The position numbers were made by a program, and so were the translations under genes. A stretch of 64,000 bases of DNA from Actinomycetota bacterium (GTDB taxonomy: Bacteria > Actinomycetota > Acidimicrobiia > Actinomarinales > Actinomarinaceae). The notes under the pieces were generated by a model. The model had not been told where the DNA came from. It saw nothing but the letters and a program-made list of their open reading frames with translations, and did no database searches. Within the stretch, counting starts at the first letter, position 1; each line of letters starts with the position of its first letter. Positions 43,215 through 52,227 of this stretch are shown here, in pieces. The stretch covers positions 1 to 64,000 of the forward strand of contig JACNGE010000012.1 of the NCBI GenBank assembly GCA_014384285.1, written 5' to 3'.

Positions 43215-43494
43215 TTTTCTTAAACATTTCTAATATTCTGCCGGTAACAGAGAATCCGCCAACTATATTCATAGTCGCAAAGGAGACCCCAATAAGCACA
43301 ATTGTTTTAAGTAATACATCATCAACTACATTTGGATAAATAAGAATACCTGCAATTAAGGTAATGCCTGAAATTGCATTTGAGCCTGACATGAGAGGGG
43401 TGTGTAATGTTTGAGGTATTTTTGAAATCAGTTCATAACCTATAAAACTGGCCATGGCAGTAATTAATAAGGTGTATAGAAAAATCTCAGTCAT
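43207..43494 (-). CDS. pntAB: NAD(P) transhydrogenase alpha-2 (membrane) subunit
   Basis: 95 aa with three spans, matching the separate membrane piece of three-subunit transhydrogenases: FIGYELISKIPQTLHTPLMS, then GSNAISGITLIAG. The conserved HTPLMS-NAISG motif is intact. Overlaps both neighbours by 8 bp in the order alpha-1, alpha-2, beta. Confidence 0.93.
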   Translation of the reverse strand: MTEIFLYTLLITAMASFIGYELISKIPQTLHTPLMSGSNAISGITLIAGILIYPNVVDDVLLKTIVLIGVSFATMNIVGGFSVTGRILEMFKKND

Positions 43495-44515
43495 GTTTAC
43501 TCATTTCTTCAAATATTTCATCTTCTGGATTTTCTTCAAGAAGCTGAACAAGATTTCTAATATTTTCTGAATATAACTTTGTTGCAGCATGTTTTACATT
43601 TTTAAGAATATCCATTTCCCCAACAATCTTTACTCCATCTTTTTGAACTACTTTTCCGACTTTTGTAAGTTCACAGTTACCACCTGTTCCTGCAGCTAAA
43701 TCAACAATAACGGAATTTTTTTTCATTTTAGAAACTGTTTTTTTATCAATTAGTAGTGGGGCTTTTTTTCCAGGTATCTGTGCAAAGGTAAGTACGATAT
43801 CACTTTCAGTAACTTGATTGGCTAATGCTTTCTTTAAATCTGCTTCTTCTTTCTTCGTCAACTCTTTTGCATACACGCCATCTTGGGATGTGGAACTTGC
43901 TTCTACAAATTTTGCACCAAGACTTTCAACCTGGTCTTTAACATCTGCTCTTACATCATAACCCCAAACACGTGCGCCTAATCTTTTTGCTGTGGCGATA
44001 GCCTGTAAACCAGCCACACCTATGCCTAGAATTAATACTTTGGCTGGTGAAATATTTCCTGCTGCAGTGGTCATCATTGGAATAACATTTGATGTCTCTA
44101 ATGAAGCTCTTAGTACTGATGCATACCCAAGCAGGTTTGCTTGTGATGAAAGAGCATCCATATTCTGTGCTCTTGAAATTCTAGGAAGTTTGAAAAAATC
44201 ATATAGTGCTACATCTTGCCTTAATTTCATGATTTCTTTTTTTGTCTTTTCGTCAAAGAGACCAATAATTTTTGTATTTGGCTTTAGCGATTTAACTATA
44301 TTGAGGTCTATAGAGTCAACAAAGCAAACTACATCCATTTGCTTCAATGCTGTTTTATTCAAATTTTTAAGTTTTTTATAGTCTTTTAAATCTAGGTCAA
44401 GATTTTTGAATATATCTTTCTCTACAAATAATTTTGTTTTGCTATATTTTGTAAGTGAATCTGGATGCAAAGGAGCTCTAAACCCATTTTTGTCTGATAG
44501 AAATCCAATGTTCAT
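43487..44515 (-). CDS. pntAA: NAD(P) transhydrogenase alpha-1 (NAD-binding) subunit
   Basis: 342 aa soluble dI domain. The NAD motif KVLILGIGVAGLQAIATAKR and the following RLGARVWGYDVR are present, as is the mobile-loop region and VIVDLAAGTGGNCE. The N-terminal part (about 130 aa) is shorter and diverged compared with typical PntA. First gene of the leftward operon with a likely promoter in the 48-bp gap before the divergent glycerate kinase gene. Confidence 0.9.
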   Translation of the reverse strand: MNIGFLSDKNGFRAPLHPDSLTKYSKTKLFVEKDIFKNLDLDLKDYKKLKNLNKTALKQMDVVCFVDSIDLNIVKSLKPNTKIIGLFDEKTKKEIMKLRQDVALYDFFKLPRISRAQNMDALSSQANLLGYASVLRASLETSNVIPMMTTAAGNISPAKVLILGIGVAGLQAIATAKRLGARVWGYDVRADVKDQVESLGAKFVEASSTSQDGVYAKELTKKEEADLKKALANQVTESDIVLTFAQIPGKKAPLLIDKKTVSKMKKNSVIVDLAAGTGGNCELTKVGKVVQKDGVKIVGEMDILKNVKHAATKLYSENIRNLVQLLEENPEDEIFEEMSKHD

Positions 44516-44563
44516 TATTTTATTTTATTAGGTTTAAGGGCTATCTATAAATAAACTTAAGTC

Positions 44564-45604
44564 ATGAAAGTTAATATTTACAGTGATAAATTTTCCGGAA
44601 CACTCTCTGCCTCTGAAGTGTTGGGAATTATAAAATCTGTATTTAAGAATTCTGATATACAAGCTAAATTTTTTCCAGTAACAGATGGAGGAGAAGGCTC
44701 AACGGAAATTTTTAAGCATTACAACATGCCAATATATCAAACAGTTATGAAAAAAGACTTTGCAGGTAACTGGATACCGGCAGAATCTCTAAGTATTAAT
44801 AATCAGATTTTTTTTGAATCTGCATCATTAATAGGAGTGAATAATTCAATACTGCATCCTTATGAGTTAAACACGTCATGCCTATCTCAAATAATAAGAG
44901 AGGTTGATGTTTTAGGTTTGGGGGGTTCTAAAACAGTCGATGGCGGTATCGGGTTATTAAGTTCTCTTGGAATAGATTTTTATTCAGATGAGGAACTAAT
45001 TACAGACCCAAAGCCAAAAGATTTTGCACGCATTAGTTCAGTAAAAATTCTTGATTCTTTTACAAATTTGGAAATGAAAGTTTTAACGGATACTGCCATT
45101 CCGTTATTAGGTAATAACTCAGCATTATCTGCATATGGACCACAAAAGGGACTAAATAGAAAAGAAATCACCCAAACTCAAGAACAACTGCAAAGAATAT
45201 ATGAATTATTAGCTACTGCTCTAAATATTACACTCGATCCGTATGACAAAAATACTGGTGCTGCTGGTGGCCTGTCTTTTGTATTTGAGAAGATTCTTGG
45301 GTGTAATATAATTTCTGGTGCAGAATTCTTCCTTAAGGAAACTAGTTTGATTCATAAAATTCCACGCTCTCCAATCACTGTGGTCTGTGAGGGGAAGTTT
45401 GATAAAACATCCTTAAGTGGAAAGGTAGTAGGCGAAATTTTAAGACATGTTTCTGGCGATAGATATTTTTTAGGAGGTCAGTATGATTATATTGATAGTA
45501 ATGAATTCAATGGAATTTATGAATGTGGACCCAAGGGTCTATTGAACCCTAAAGAAGAGCTTAAAAATGTCGCAGGCAAACTCTTAGAACAAATTAGTAT
45601 ATAG
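44564..45604 (+). CDS. Glycerate kinase (GlxK/GckA type)
   Basis: 346 aa. Signature DKFSGTLSASEVLGII near residue 8 (family DSFKGSLSA) and FPVTDGGEGSTEIF near 38; later DVLGLGGSKTVDGGIGLLSS and DKNTGAAGGLSFVFE. The family phosphorylates D-glycerate, feeding 2- or 3-phosphoglycerate into lower glycolysis, which fits the neighbouring GAPDH-like and PPDK genes. Divergent from pntAA. Confidence 0.88.
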   Translation: MKVNIYSDKFSGTLSASEVLGIIKSVFKNSDIQAKFFPVTDGGEGSTEIFKHYNMPIYQTVMKKDFAGNWIPAESLSINNQIFFESASLIGVNNSILHPYELNTSCLSQIIREVDVLGLGGSKTVDGGIGLLSSLGIDFYSDEELITDPKPKDFARISSVKILDSFTNLEMKVLTDTAIPLLGNNSALSAYGPQKGLNRKEITQTQEQLQRIYELLATALNITLDPYDKNTGAAGGLSFVFEKILGCNIISGAEFFLKETSLIHKIPRSPITVVCEGKFDKTSLSGKVVGEILRHVSGDRYFLGGQYDYIDSNEFNGIYECGPKGLLNPKEELKNVAGKLLEQISI

Positions 45605-45606
45605 AA

Positions 45607-45861
45607 ATGGCAATTGTATCCCCATGTATAAACGTATGTGTAACTGATCCAAATAGTGATCTGTGTTACGGGTGTGCTCGTACTACTGATGAGATTAAAA
45701 AATGGTCATCCTATTCAGATGAAGAACAGAAAAAAGTTGTTGAGATTGGAAGGTCCAGAATGGATGGATGGCAGTTAAAAGCTTTTGATAAAGCCTATAA
45801 ACAAAAAGTTGATACCGGAAAAAGTCCTATAAAAGAACAGAAACTTCTGAACGAAAAATAA
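45607..45861 (+). CDS. DUF1289-like Cys-rich protein
   Basis: 84 aa. The family core SPCINVCVTDPNSDLCYGCA (residues 5-24) followed by RTTDEIKKW is clear: four Cys that may bind a metal or an Fe-S cluster. Function of the family is unknown. Starts 2 bp after glycerate kinase, same strand. Confidence 0.8.
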   Translation: MAIVSPCINVCVTDPNSDLCYGCARTTDEIKKWSSYSDEEQKKVVEIGRSRMDGWQLKAFDKAYKQKVDTGKSPIKEQKLLNEK

Positions 45862-45889
45862 TATTGATTAAGTATTTTAGAAATACAGG

Positions 45890-46132
45890 CTACAAAATTT
45901 TAAAATACTTTAAACAACGAATCGCAAAATAAATGAACAATAAAAAACTTACAATAGCAACAATGATTTCTGAGGTACTAACTCCCCTTGGAGCATAAGT
46001 AACAAAACTAACTATTGCTACAGTACTCCATAAAATCACTTGAATGATTTGTTTCTTTCTTTCTTTTGGGTTTTGCGGATTTTCAAGTTTGTTAAATTTT
46101 TGAGAAAGAATTTTAGCTATGATTTCATACAT
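45890..46132 (-). CDS. Small membrane protein with YAPRG motif
   Basis: 80 aa. A basic helical start (ERKKQIIQVIL) precedes two spans (LWSTVAIVSFVTYAP and IIVAIVSFLLFIYFA). The motif TYAPRGVSTSEI between them resembles LYAPRGPKPAEI in the protein at 55459-55827 in the cytochrome bc cluster. No family recognised. Confidence 0.45.
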   Translation of the reverse strand: MYEIIAKILSQKFNKLENPQNPKERKKQIIQVILWSTVAIVSFVTYAPRGVSTSEIIVAIVSFLLFIYFAIRCLKYFKIL

Positions 46133-46211
46133 TTTTTATCCAATATTTAGTAAAGTTAGTTTAATTCAATAGTGACTGTTTTGTCTGTACTATCTTAATT
46201 CGATCCAGTTA

Positions 46212-46403
46212 TCAATCATCCCCAAGCCAATTTGGGTTACCTTTATATTCATCTAGGAATTTTTCTTCGTACAAATCATCCATAGAGAGATAAATTTTTT
46301 TAGCGATTTTTCCTATGGTTACAATGCCTTTTTTAAGCAACCATCTATACGGTGCTGAGAATACCTTGTTTTCCCATTTTAAAAATGTCTTCCATAAACT
46401 CAT
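46212..46403 (-). CDS. Small hypothetical protein
   Basis: 63 aa. Amphipathic, Trp/Lys-rich first half (WKTFLKWENKVFSAPYRWLL) and an acidic end (DEYKGNPNWLGDD). Possibly membrane-surface bound. No family recognised. Confidence 0.4.
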   Translation of the reverse strand: MSLWKTFLKWENKVFSAPYRWLLKKGIVTIGKIAKKIYLSMDDLYEEKFLDEYKGNPNWLGDD

Positions 46404-46503
46404 ATTGACATTTTACAATCTATACAGGTAATGTAATTTTTAGCTACCCCAGAAACAGAAAAAGAGAGAATGAAAGGTCCTCTCTTCTGCTGTTTGAAGC
46501 TTA

Positions 46504-46519
46504 TAGTGTTGCAACACTA
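46504..46519. promoter_or_regulatory. Perfect 16-bp palindrome
   Basis: TAGTGTTGCAACACTA is a perfect palindrome in the 185-bp gap after the 46212-46403 gene start. It is flanked by GAAGCT (46496-46501) and AGCTTC (46534-46539), so a cruciform or RNA hairpin is possible. Either a repressor operator for the leftward gene or a terminator after the small membrane protein gene at 46589. Confidence 0.3.
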
Positions 46520-46588
46520 ATTCTTAAAAAGACAGCTTCTTGATAAATAGTACATGGGTATTTTTTAAAAGGGTAAGGTATTTTTAAT

Positions 46589-46768
46589 TTAATTTTTAGT
46601 TTTGCGAGTATTCAAATAGATAATTAAAAAACTTAGGGTAGCCATACCAGTTAGAAGATTGCCAATTGTAAAAATACCCTCATCGGTACCATAATCTGCC
46701 CAGACTCCAGTAATAAAAGCTACAAACCAAGTAATTACTGCAAGAAGAGGCCAGTTCCATTTTTTCAT
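46589..46768 (-). CDS. 59-aa two-span membrane protein
   Basis: ATG complementary to 46766-46768. Encodes MKKWNWPLLAVITWFVAFIT, a polar loop (ADYGTDEG), then a second span (TIGNLLTGMATLSFLIIYL) and a basic tail. It starts 13 bp after the GH57 stop on the same strand, so it is probably cotranscribed. Confidence 0.5.
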   Translation of the reverse strand: MKKWNWPLLAVITWFVAFITGVWADYGTDEGIFTIGNLLTGMATLSFLIIYLNTRKTKN

Positions 46769-46781
46769 ATTAAGAAGTCTA

Positions 46782-49700
46782 TCAAGAGTCTTTGCTAACT
46801 AATGGGATTGTTCCTAAATCTTGGTCTAAAATGTCGTCTACGGAGCCAACATAATTTTGATAAGAACCCAATAAATCTTCTTGAACGCCTTTGTTAGGGT
46901 GAATTGTGTCAAAAATATTTGGGTGATTAACAACATTTGGGGCACCTCCACCTCGATACTGCTCTGGTGAAGGATTGATTTCTCTTATCCTAGAAGAATT
47001 TGGTCCGTATCCATCTTGAGACATCAATATTACACCATAATGCCAATCCTTTGGATTACCTCCTCCCAGTTGATCTTCAATGTTAAGTTTTACAACAACA
47101 ACTCCCTTATCGGGGACAACAACAATATCAAATTGGTTTGTAATAAGTTCTGTTTCCCCACTCGGAAGAGCTTTCCAAATTTGAGGTTCCCACCCTTCAA
47201 TAACAATGTGATACTCCCACCCACTTTTTTCAGGCATTCTTGCAAGTCTATAATTTCCCAATTTGGTCACTCCTGTGTCTGCTCCAAAATCTTTATCAAT
47301 GTACACATCGATAGTTTGTACAGATAGGCTTCTTGGTGAATTCCATGGATTTTTTATGGCACTCAATATATCGAAATTTAAAATTAGACTTCCATCAGCA
47401 ACTCCTGCTGAAAATCTTTCAAAGTCATAACTTCCTGGTATAAAAACACCATCAGTTGGATATGTATAGGTGCCCTCTCCGTGATCATCATTGATTGGAT
47501 CTTCAATGTCTAAAAAAAGTTCCACATTTGAAACTTCAGGAACAAATAAGGCTAGAGGTCTGGAGGGTTCAATAAAACTATCAAACATATCTGAGTAAAG
47601 CCGAAGTTTAATTTTATCTCCAAAGCTAAGTGAGCCAAGTTCATCTATTGGAATCTTAAGGTACAATTCATTCCCAAAAGAAGAAACTTCAGTAGTTTCT
47701 TTGGTCAAGCACTCTGTAGAGAATGTTTTTTCTTTAACGCTTCCCTCATTAGGTAGGTCTCTTTTAGTGCATGTAAAGTATGCGTCATTACTTAGTTTCT
47801 CACCCTTATGAAATATTGCTTGAGTGGCTTCAATTCCTAAAAATGCCTGATTGGAAAGTCCTCCGTCTTTAAAAGGTACAGAAGATCTTCTAATCTTTGT
47901 TCTGGATGGACTCTCTATATAGATATCTAGATCGGTATATTTCCACGGCTCTGCCTCCTGCATTGCAGACGAAGATTTTTGAATTGAAATATACAAGTGT
48001 TCATTAGAGAATCTATATTTCATTTTTGAAATAATATCTGAAGTTTCTATCTCTCCGGCATCACTCCAAATATTTTTATTTGTTGAACCATTTAGAAGTA
48101 AAGCTTGATTTGTATCAAGTATTGAATCTGATGGTTTATCGAATAATTTAGCAGTAGGGGAAATAATTGGAATATCCAAGTATGCAGGAGGTTCTTCACC
48201 AAGAGCAGCATATACATTTTTTAATAGATTTCTAAATGCTGAACCAAAGTAATCATCATTACTACTTGATTGATCGCTTCCATACCACCAGAACCAATCA
48301 GAACCTTCTGCTAATAACATGTAATCAAAAGCTTCTTCAAGCTGTTCGTTAGTGTATTCTCCTGATGTGTTTGACCTATCAAAAAAAGCTCTTGTTTTTT
48401 GGAGGTAGTCCCAAGCGTAAGTTTCTTCGGTCTCACCAATCCATGTAGCAAAATTAGGTTGAAACCAAGAGGCAGGAAATACATTATCTAACTTTTTAAT
48501 TTGAGGTCCGTATTTTTCTATATATTCCGTTGGCGTTGTTGTTTTAAGCCAATCTGTTGTTGAAAGAGTTTCATACATTAGATTTAGAAAATCTATTCCA
48601 TCATTTTGATAGTGCTCCCATGCATTTTCACCATCTAGAACTATTGAGACTACCAGTGGTTTATCCATTGTTACGCTAACTTCTCTTGCAGCTTGTAAGG
48701 TTTTCATCATATCAGCAACTGCCAGCTCGGGAGACATGCCACTATAAGTGAATCCAACTTTATCGGAAATAGATAAGTCCCTAAAAAAGATTGCAACATC
48801 ATCCTGCCTGTTAAGTTGACCATACCAAGGGGTGTAAAGTACTTCTGGATTTGTAACGATCCCTTTCGTACTTCTTTTAAAAGTTGGGATATCGAGAGAT
48901 TTTGACAATACATGTTCTCCTGTGGCAATCCATTTAATTCCCTCTTTTGCAAACATACCTAAAACTTCTTGCGACACAGCACCTTCGGCCGGCCACATTC
49001 CTGTAGGTCTCTGACCTAAAAGTTCTTCAGCTAAATCTAGGCCTTTCTCAACCTGAATGGCGGCATCTGTGGGCTTATTAAATCTGTTTGTTGGTAATTC
49101 TGCTCCAATATCTCCTACTGCTGCCAAGTTAGTATCAAATATTAATGGAAGGATTGGGTGAGCGTAAGGCGTGGTTGTTATTTCAATCTGACCAGTTTTC
49201 CACAGCTCAGCATGAGTTGGAATAACCTTGTCTATCAATTTTGAGTGCTCATTTAAAAGAACAGCTTTATCCTCTTCAGAATAATTTCTTCCTTTACTAA
49301 CTAATCCCTTTAAAGGTTCTTGGGCTAAATATTTTGGATCTGTCCAAGCTAAATTAAACATAATTTGTAGATCAAGAAAATCTTGCGCTGACCAAGAGGG
49401 CCAATTTTGATTGTTGTTCCTCAGCTCAACATATCTTGGGAATCTTGCAATAACTTTTGGATTTGTATCGAAAAATCTTGAAACTATAAAAGCTTTGTCA
49501 TCTTCGGTAAGATCTTCTGCATTCGTTTCTGTGTAATACCAATATAGATCTTTTGCACCGTTTGAAAAATCTTCAAGTTGTCTGAGAAGAACTGGTGTAA
49601 GATTGAAGGTTGCTTTCATGTCTGGATAGTCAGCAACTAACTCAACCATATCAAGGTAATCTTTTGTTGCGTGGACTCTTACCCATGGCCTTGTGTAGTA

Positions 49701-49892
49701 ACCATCATCATTTTTTGTGTAAAATGGTTGGTGCTGATGCCACATCAACATTACATACAATTCGGGTTCATCCTCGGTGACAGCTTCTATTGTTTCCAAA
49801 GAAGTTGTAGTTGTGACTTTAATTTCTTCATTAGTAGAAGTTTCTCCACAGAATACAAATAGTAGAAAAAATAAAAAAGAAACTTTTTTCAT
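46782..49892 (-). CDS. Secreted lipoprotein glycoside hydrolase family 57
   Basis: 1036 aa. Lipoprotein signal (FLLFVFCGE) with a Thr-rich spacer. The GH57 barrel has YVMLMWHQHQPFY near residue 46, the catalytic Glu region TGMWPAEGAVSQEVLG near 305 and the acid Asp region VVSIVLDGENAWEHY near 415. C-terminal 400 residues carry beta-sandwich domains like those appended to alpha-glucan enzymes (DVYIDKDFG, WEYHIVIEGWEP). It likely degrades alpha-glucans outside the cell. Confidence 0.85.
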   Translation of the reverse strand: MKKVSFLFFLLFVFCGETSTNEEIKVTTTTSLETIEAVTEDEPELYVMLMWHQHQPFYTKNDDGYYTRPWVRVHATKDYLDMVELVADYPDMKATFNLTPVLLRQLEDFSNGAKDLYWYYTETNAEDLTEDDKAFIVSRFFDTNPKVIARFPRYVELRNNNQNWPSWSAQDFLDLQIMFNLAWTDPKYLAQEPLKGLVSKGRNYSEEDKAVLLNEHSKLIDKVIPTHAELWKTGQIEITTTPYAHPILPLIFDTNLAAVGDIGAELPTNRFNKPTDAAIQVEKGLDLAEELLGQRPTGMWPAEGAVSQEVLGMFAKEGIKWIATGEHVLSKSLDIPTFKRSTKGIVTNPEVLYTPWYGQLNRQDDVAIFFRDLSISDKVGFTYSGMSPELAVADMMKTLQAAREVSVTMDKPLVVSIVLDGENAWEHYQNDGIDFLNLMYETLSTTDWLKTTTPTEYIEKYGPQIKKLDNVFPASWFQPNFATWIGETEETYAWDYLQKTRAFFDRSNTSGEYTNEQLEEAFDYMLLAEGSDWFWWYGSDQSSSNDDYFGSAFRNLLKNVYAALGEEPPAYLDIPIISPTAKLFDKPSDSILDTNQALLLNGSTNKNIWSDAGEIETSDIISKMKYRFSNEHLYISIQKSSSAMQEAEPWKYTDLDIYIESPSRTKIRRSSVPFKDGGLSNQAFLGIEATQAIFHKGEKLSNDAYFTCTKRDLPNEGSVKEKTFSTECLTKETTEVSSFGNELYLKIPIDELGSLSFGDKIKLRLYSDMFDSFIEPSRPLALFVPEVSNVELFLDIEDPINDDHGEGTYTYPTDGVFIPGSYDFERFSAGVADGSLILNFDILSAIKNPWNSPRSLSVQTIDVYIDKDFGADTGVTKLGNYRLARMPEKSGWEYHIVIEGWEPQIWKALPSGETELITNQFDIVVVPDKGVVVVKLNIEDQLGGGNPKDWHYGVILMSQDGYGPNSSRIREINPSPEQYRGGGAPNVVNHPNIFDTIHPNKGVQEDLLGSYQNYVGSVDDILDQDLGTIPLVSKDS

Positions 49893-49897
49893 CTAGA

Positions 49898-51280
49898 TTA
49901 TTTTAAAGGCTCAAGCTTGGCTGTAAAGTGTCTGAGGAGTTTTGGTTGTTCTGTAATCTTATACCCTTTTAAGTTATCTTTTCTCTCAGCTAGCTTTTCT
50001 AAAACCTCTGCAACATAATCAAAATGGCTTTGAGTGTAAGTTCGTCGAGGTGCAGCAAGTCGTACTAACTCATGAGTTGCTGGCGTATCAGGATCTCCAT
50101 TTTCACCTGCCACCCCAAATGCCAAAGTACCCAACTCAACACCTCTGACTCCACCAATAAGATATATTTCACAGGCAACAGCATGACCAGGATATTGGTG
50201 AGGTGGAATGTTTGGAAGGAATGTTTTGGCATCAATATATAGTGCATGACCACCAGCTGGTTGTACAACTGGAATACCATACTCAATAGCTTTTTCAGCT
50301 AGATAAGAAATAGATCTTGCTCTGTATTCGAGATAATGTCTGTCAGTTATTTCTTTCAAACCTTGGGCTAGAGCATCCAGATCTCTGCCTGCAAGACCTC
50401 CATAGGTTGGAAATCCTTCAGTTAAAATCAATACATTTCTTGCTGCTTCCGCAAGAGCATCGTCATTAAGTGCAAGAAGCCCACCAATATTACCAAAACC
50501 ATCTTTTTTGAGACTTATTGTACATCCATCTGCCAATCGAAATGCTTCTTTAGCTATATCTCTAATTTCAACATCTTTATATGAATCTTCCCTTTGACTT
50601 ACAAACCAAGCATTTTCAGCAAATCGACATGCATCAAGTAAAAACATTTTATTGTATTTTTCACAGAGAACCTTTACAGCTTTTAGGTTTTCCATTGAGA
50701 CCGGCTGTCCCCCGCCAGTATTGTTGGTGATTGTCATTAAGACGAATGGAACCTTATCACTATCTTCACTTTCGAGTAGCGCTTCTAATTTATTTAAATC
50801 TATATTGCCTTTAAATGGTGAGGATGCGAGTAAATCAAGTCCCTCTTCACACAGCAAGTCTACTGGTGTTGCGAGTGCAGCTTCAAAGTTTGCCCTTGTT
50901 GTATCAAAATGACTGTTACTAGGAATAATGTCACCTTCTTTTACCGTAATAGTTGCAAGAATTTTCTCACTGGCTCTTCCCTGGTGAGTTGGGATAATGT
51001 GTTTATATCCTGTTAAATCTGAAACTACCTCATTAAATCTCTGCCAAGAGTGTGAACCTGCATATGCTTCATCCCCTCTCATTATTGCAGCCCATTGTTC
51101 AGAGGACATTGAACCTGTTCCTGAATCAGTAAGTAAATCAATTGTCACCTCTTGGGACTGAAGACCAAAAAGATTCCAGCTTTCTCTTTCAAGGAATTCT
51201 TTTCGCTGTTCCGGTTTAGTTATTGCTAACGGTTCGACTGACTTTATTTTGAATGGTTCAATTATTGTTTTAAATTCCAT
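49898..51280 (-). CDS. tnaA: Tryptophanase / tyrosine phenol-lyase family enzyme
   Basis: 460 aa. Substrate loop TDSGTGSMSSEQWAAIMRGD near residue 50, PTHQGRASEKIL near 95, and the PLP-Lys region ISLKKDGFGNIGGLLAL near 260; family members usually read KKD-A/C-x-VNIGG, so this is slightly diverged. It performs beta-elimination of tryptophan (indole, pyruvate, ammonia) or tyrosine. Lies 5 bp upstream of the GH57 gene on the same strand. Confidence 0.88.
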   Translation of the reverse strand: MEFKTIIEPFKIKSVEPLAITKPEQRKEFLERESWNLFGLQSQEVTIDLLTDSGTGSMSSEQWAAIMRGDEAYAGSHSWQRFNEVVSDLTGYKHIIPTHQGRASEKILATITVKEGDIIPSNSHFDTTRANFEAALATPVDLLCEEGLDLLASSPFKGNIDLNKLEALLESEDSDKVPFVLMTITNNTGGGQPVSMENLKAVKVLCEKYNKMFLLDACRFAENAWFVSQREDSYKDVEIRDIAKEAFRLADGCTISLKKDGFGNIGGLLALNDDALAEAARNVLILTEGFPTYGGLAGRDLDALAQGLKEITDRHYLEYRARSISYLAEKAIEYGIPVVQPAGGHALYIDAKTFLPNIPPHQYPGHAVACEIYLIGGVRGVELGTLAFGVAGENGDPDTPATHELVRLAAPRRTYTQSHFDYVAEVLEKLAERKDNLKGYKITEQPKLLRHFTAKLEPLK

Positions 51281-51320
51281 AAAATGAGTTTACATAAAAA
51301 AAACGGATATCATTATTCCT

Positions 51321-51797
51321 ATGGTAGATATTCATAAAACAGTTAAAAATCTTTATCAAGATAATCAAGATTTACTTGAACTATTTGAATGTGAGGATGC
51401 CTTTTCGGACACCCAAAGCTTTTGTGATCATTATGGTTATAAAATAGAGGATTCGTGTAATGCGATACTGATAAAATCAAAAAAACCAGAAGAGTTTTAT
51501 GCCTTATTTTGTGTCCTTGGTGTCGACAGATTAGATGTTAATCATAAAGGCAAGTCTGTATTGAATGCAAAAAAACTAAGCTTTGCATCTAGGGAGGAAG
51601 CTGAATTATTAACAGAACAGACGTATGGTGGAATAAGCCCACTTGGACTGCCAGAAAATATAAAAATTTATATTGATAAGAATGTCATGTCTAGGGAAAA
51701 AGTTTTTATAGGCGGAGGTAATAGAGTAACTAAATTTTTTCTCTCTCCTGAAACACTAGTTACCTTGACTAACGCAACTGTTGAAGATTTAACTTAA
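51321..51797 (+). CDS. YbaK/ProX-type aminoacyl-tRNA deacylase
   Basis: 158 aa. YbaK-domain features: CNAILIKSKKPEEFYALFCV near residue 43, then SFASREEAELLTEQTYGGIS and LGLPENIKIYIDKNVM, and FIGGGNRVTKFFL near the end. The domain removes misacylated amino acids from tRNA(Pro) or other tRNAs. Convergent with the next gene, overlapping it by 9 bp. Confidence 0.85.
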   Translation: MVDIHKTVKNLYQDNQDLLELFECEDAFSDTQSFCDHYGYKIEDSCNAILIKSKKPEEFYALFCVLGVDRLDVNHKGKSVLNAKKLSFASREEAELLTEQTYGGISPLGLPENIKIYIDKNVMSREKVFIGGGNRVTKFFLSPETLVTLTNATVEDLT

Positions 51798-52223
51798 TCC
51801 ATCCCTGCATAAACTTGCAGCCTGAGGTGCGAGAGCTTTTCCTCCAACACCTGGAAATCTACCAGCTTGTAGGTAGTTCTTTAAAAAAGATCTTACATTT
51901 TGAAAATCATCTTCGCTTATCTCTTGGGGAGTTGTTAAGACACTAAATGAATCTGGAAGATAGCTGTATAAAAAAGATTGCTGTTGGCTGTCTAGTTTTT
52001 CGACATACTGAGAAAGTAAATCTATTGTGACATCATAGTCATCAATTACGTTGATACAATTTTCATATTCAGCCACGCTTAGAGGACTTACGTCGACATC
52101 ATACTCAGCTCTGTATTGGAAAACTAAGATTCCTAAAATAAATAGAAGGGTTCCATAAAAAAGAATCTTTATTGGAAAGAGCAATACTTTTTTTATTGGC
52201 CATAAAATAGCTTTAAGAATCAT
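51789..52223 (-). CDS. Single-span hypothetical protein
   Basis: 144 aa. A positively charged N-terminus (ILWPIKKVLLFPIK) leads into one membrane span (ILFYGTLLFILGILVFQY), and the rest should lie outside the cell. No domain recognised. Starts 4 bp after the DDAH-like gene stop on the same strand. Confidence 0.5.
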   Translation of the reverse strand: MILKAILWPIKKVLLFPIKILFYGTLLFILGILVFQYRAEYDVDVSPLSVAEYENCINVIDDYDVTIDLLSQYVEKLDSQQQSFLYSYLPDSFSVLTTPQEISEDDFQNVRSFLKNYLQAGRFPGVGGKALAPQAASLCRDGLS

Positions 52224-52227
52224 ATGT

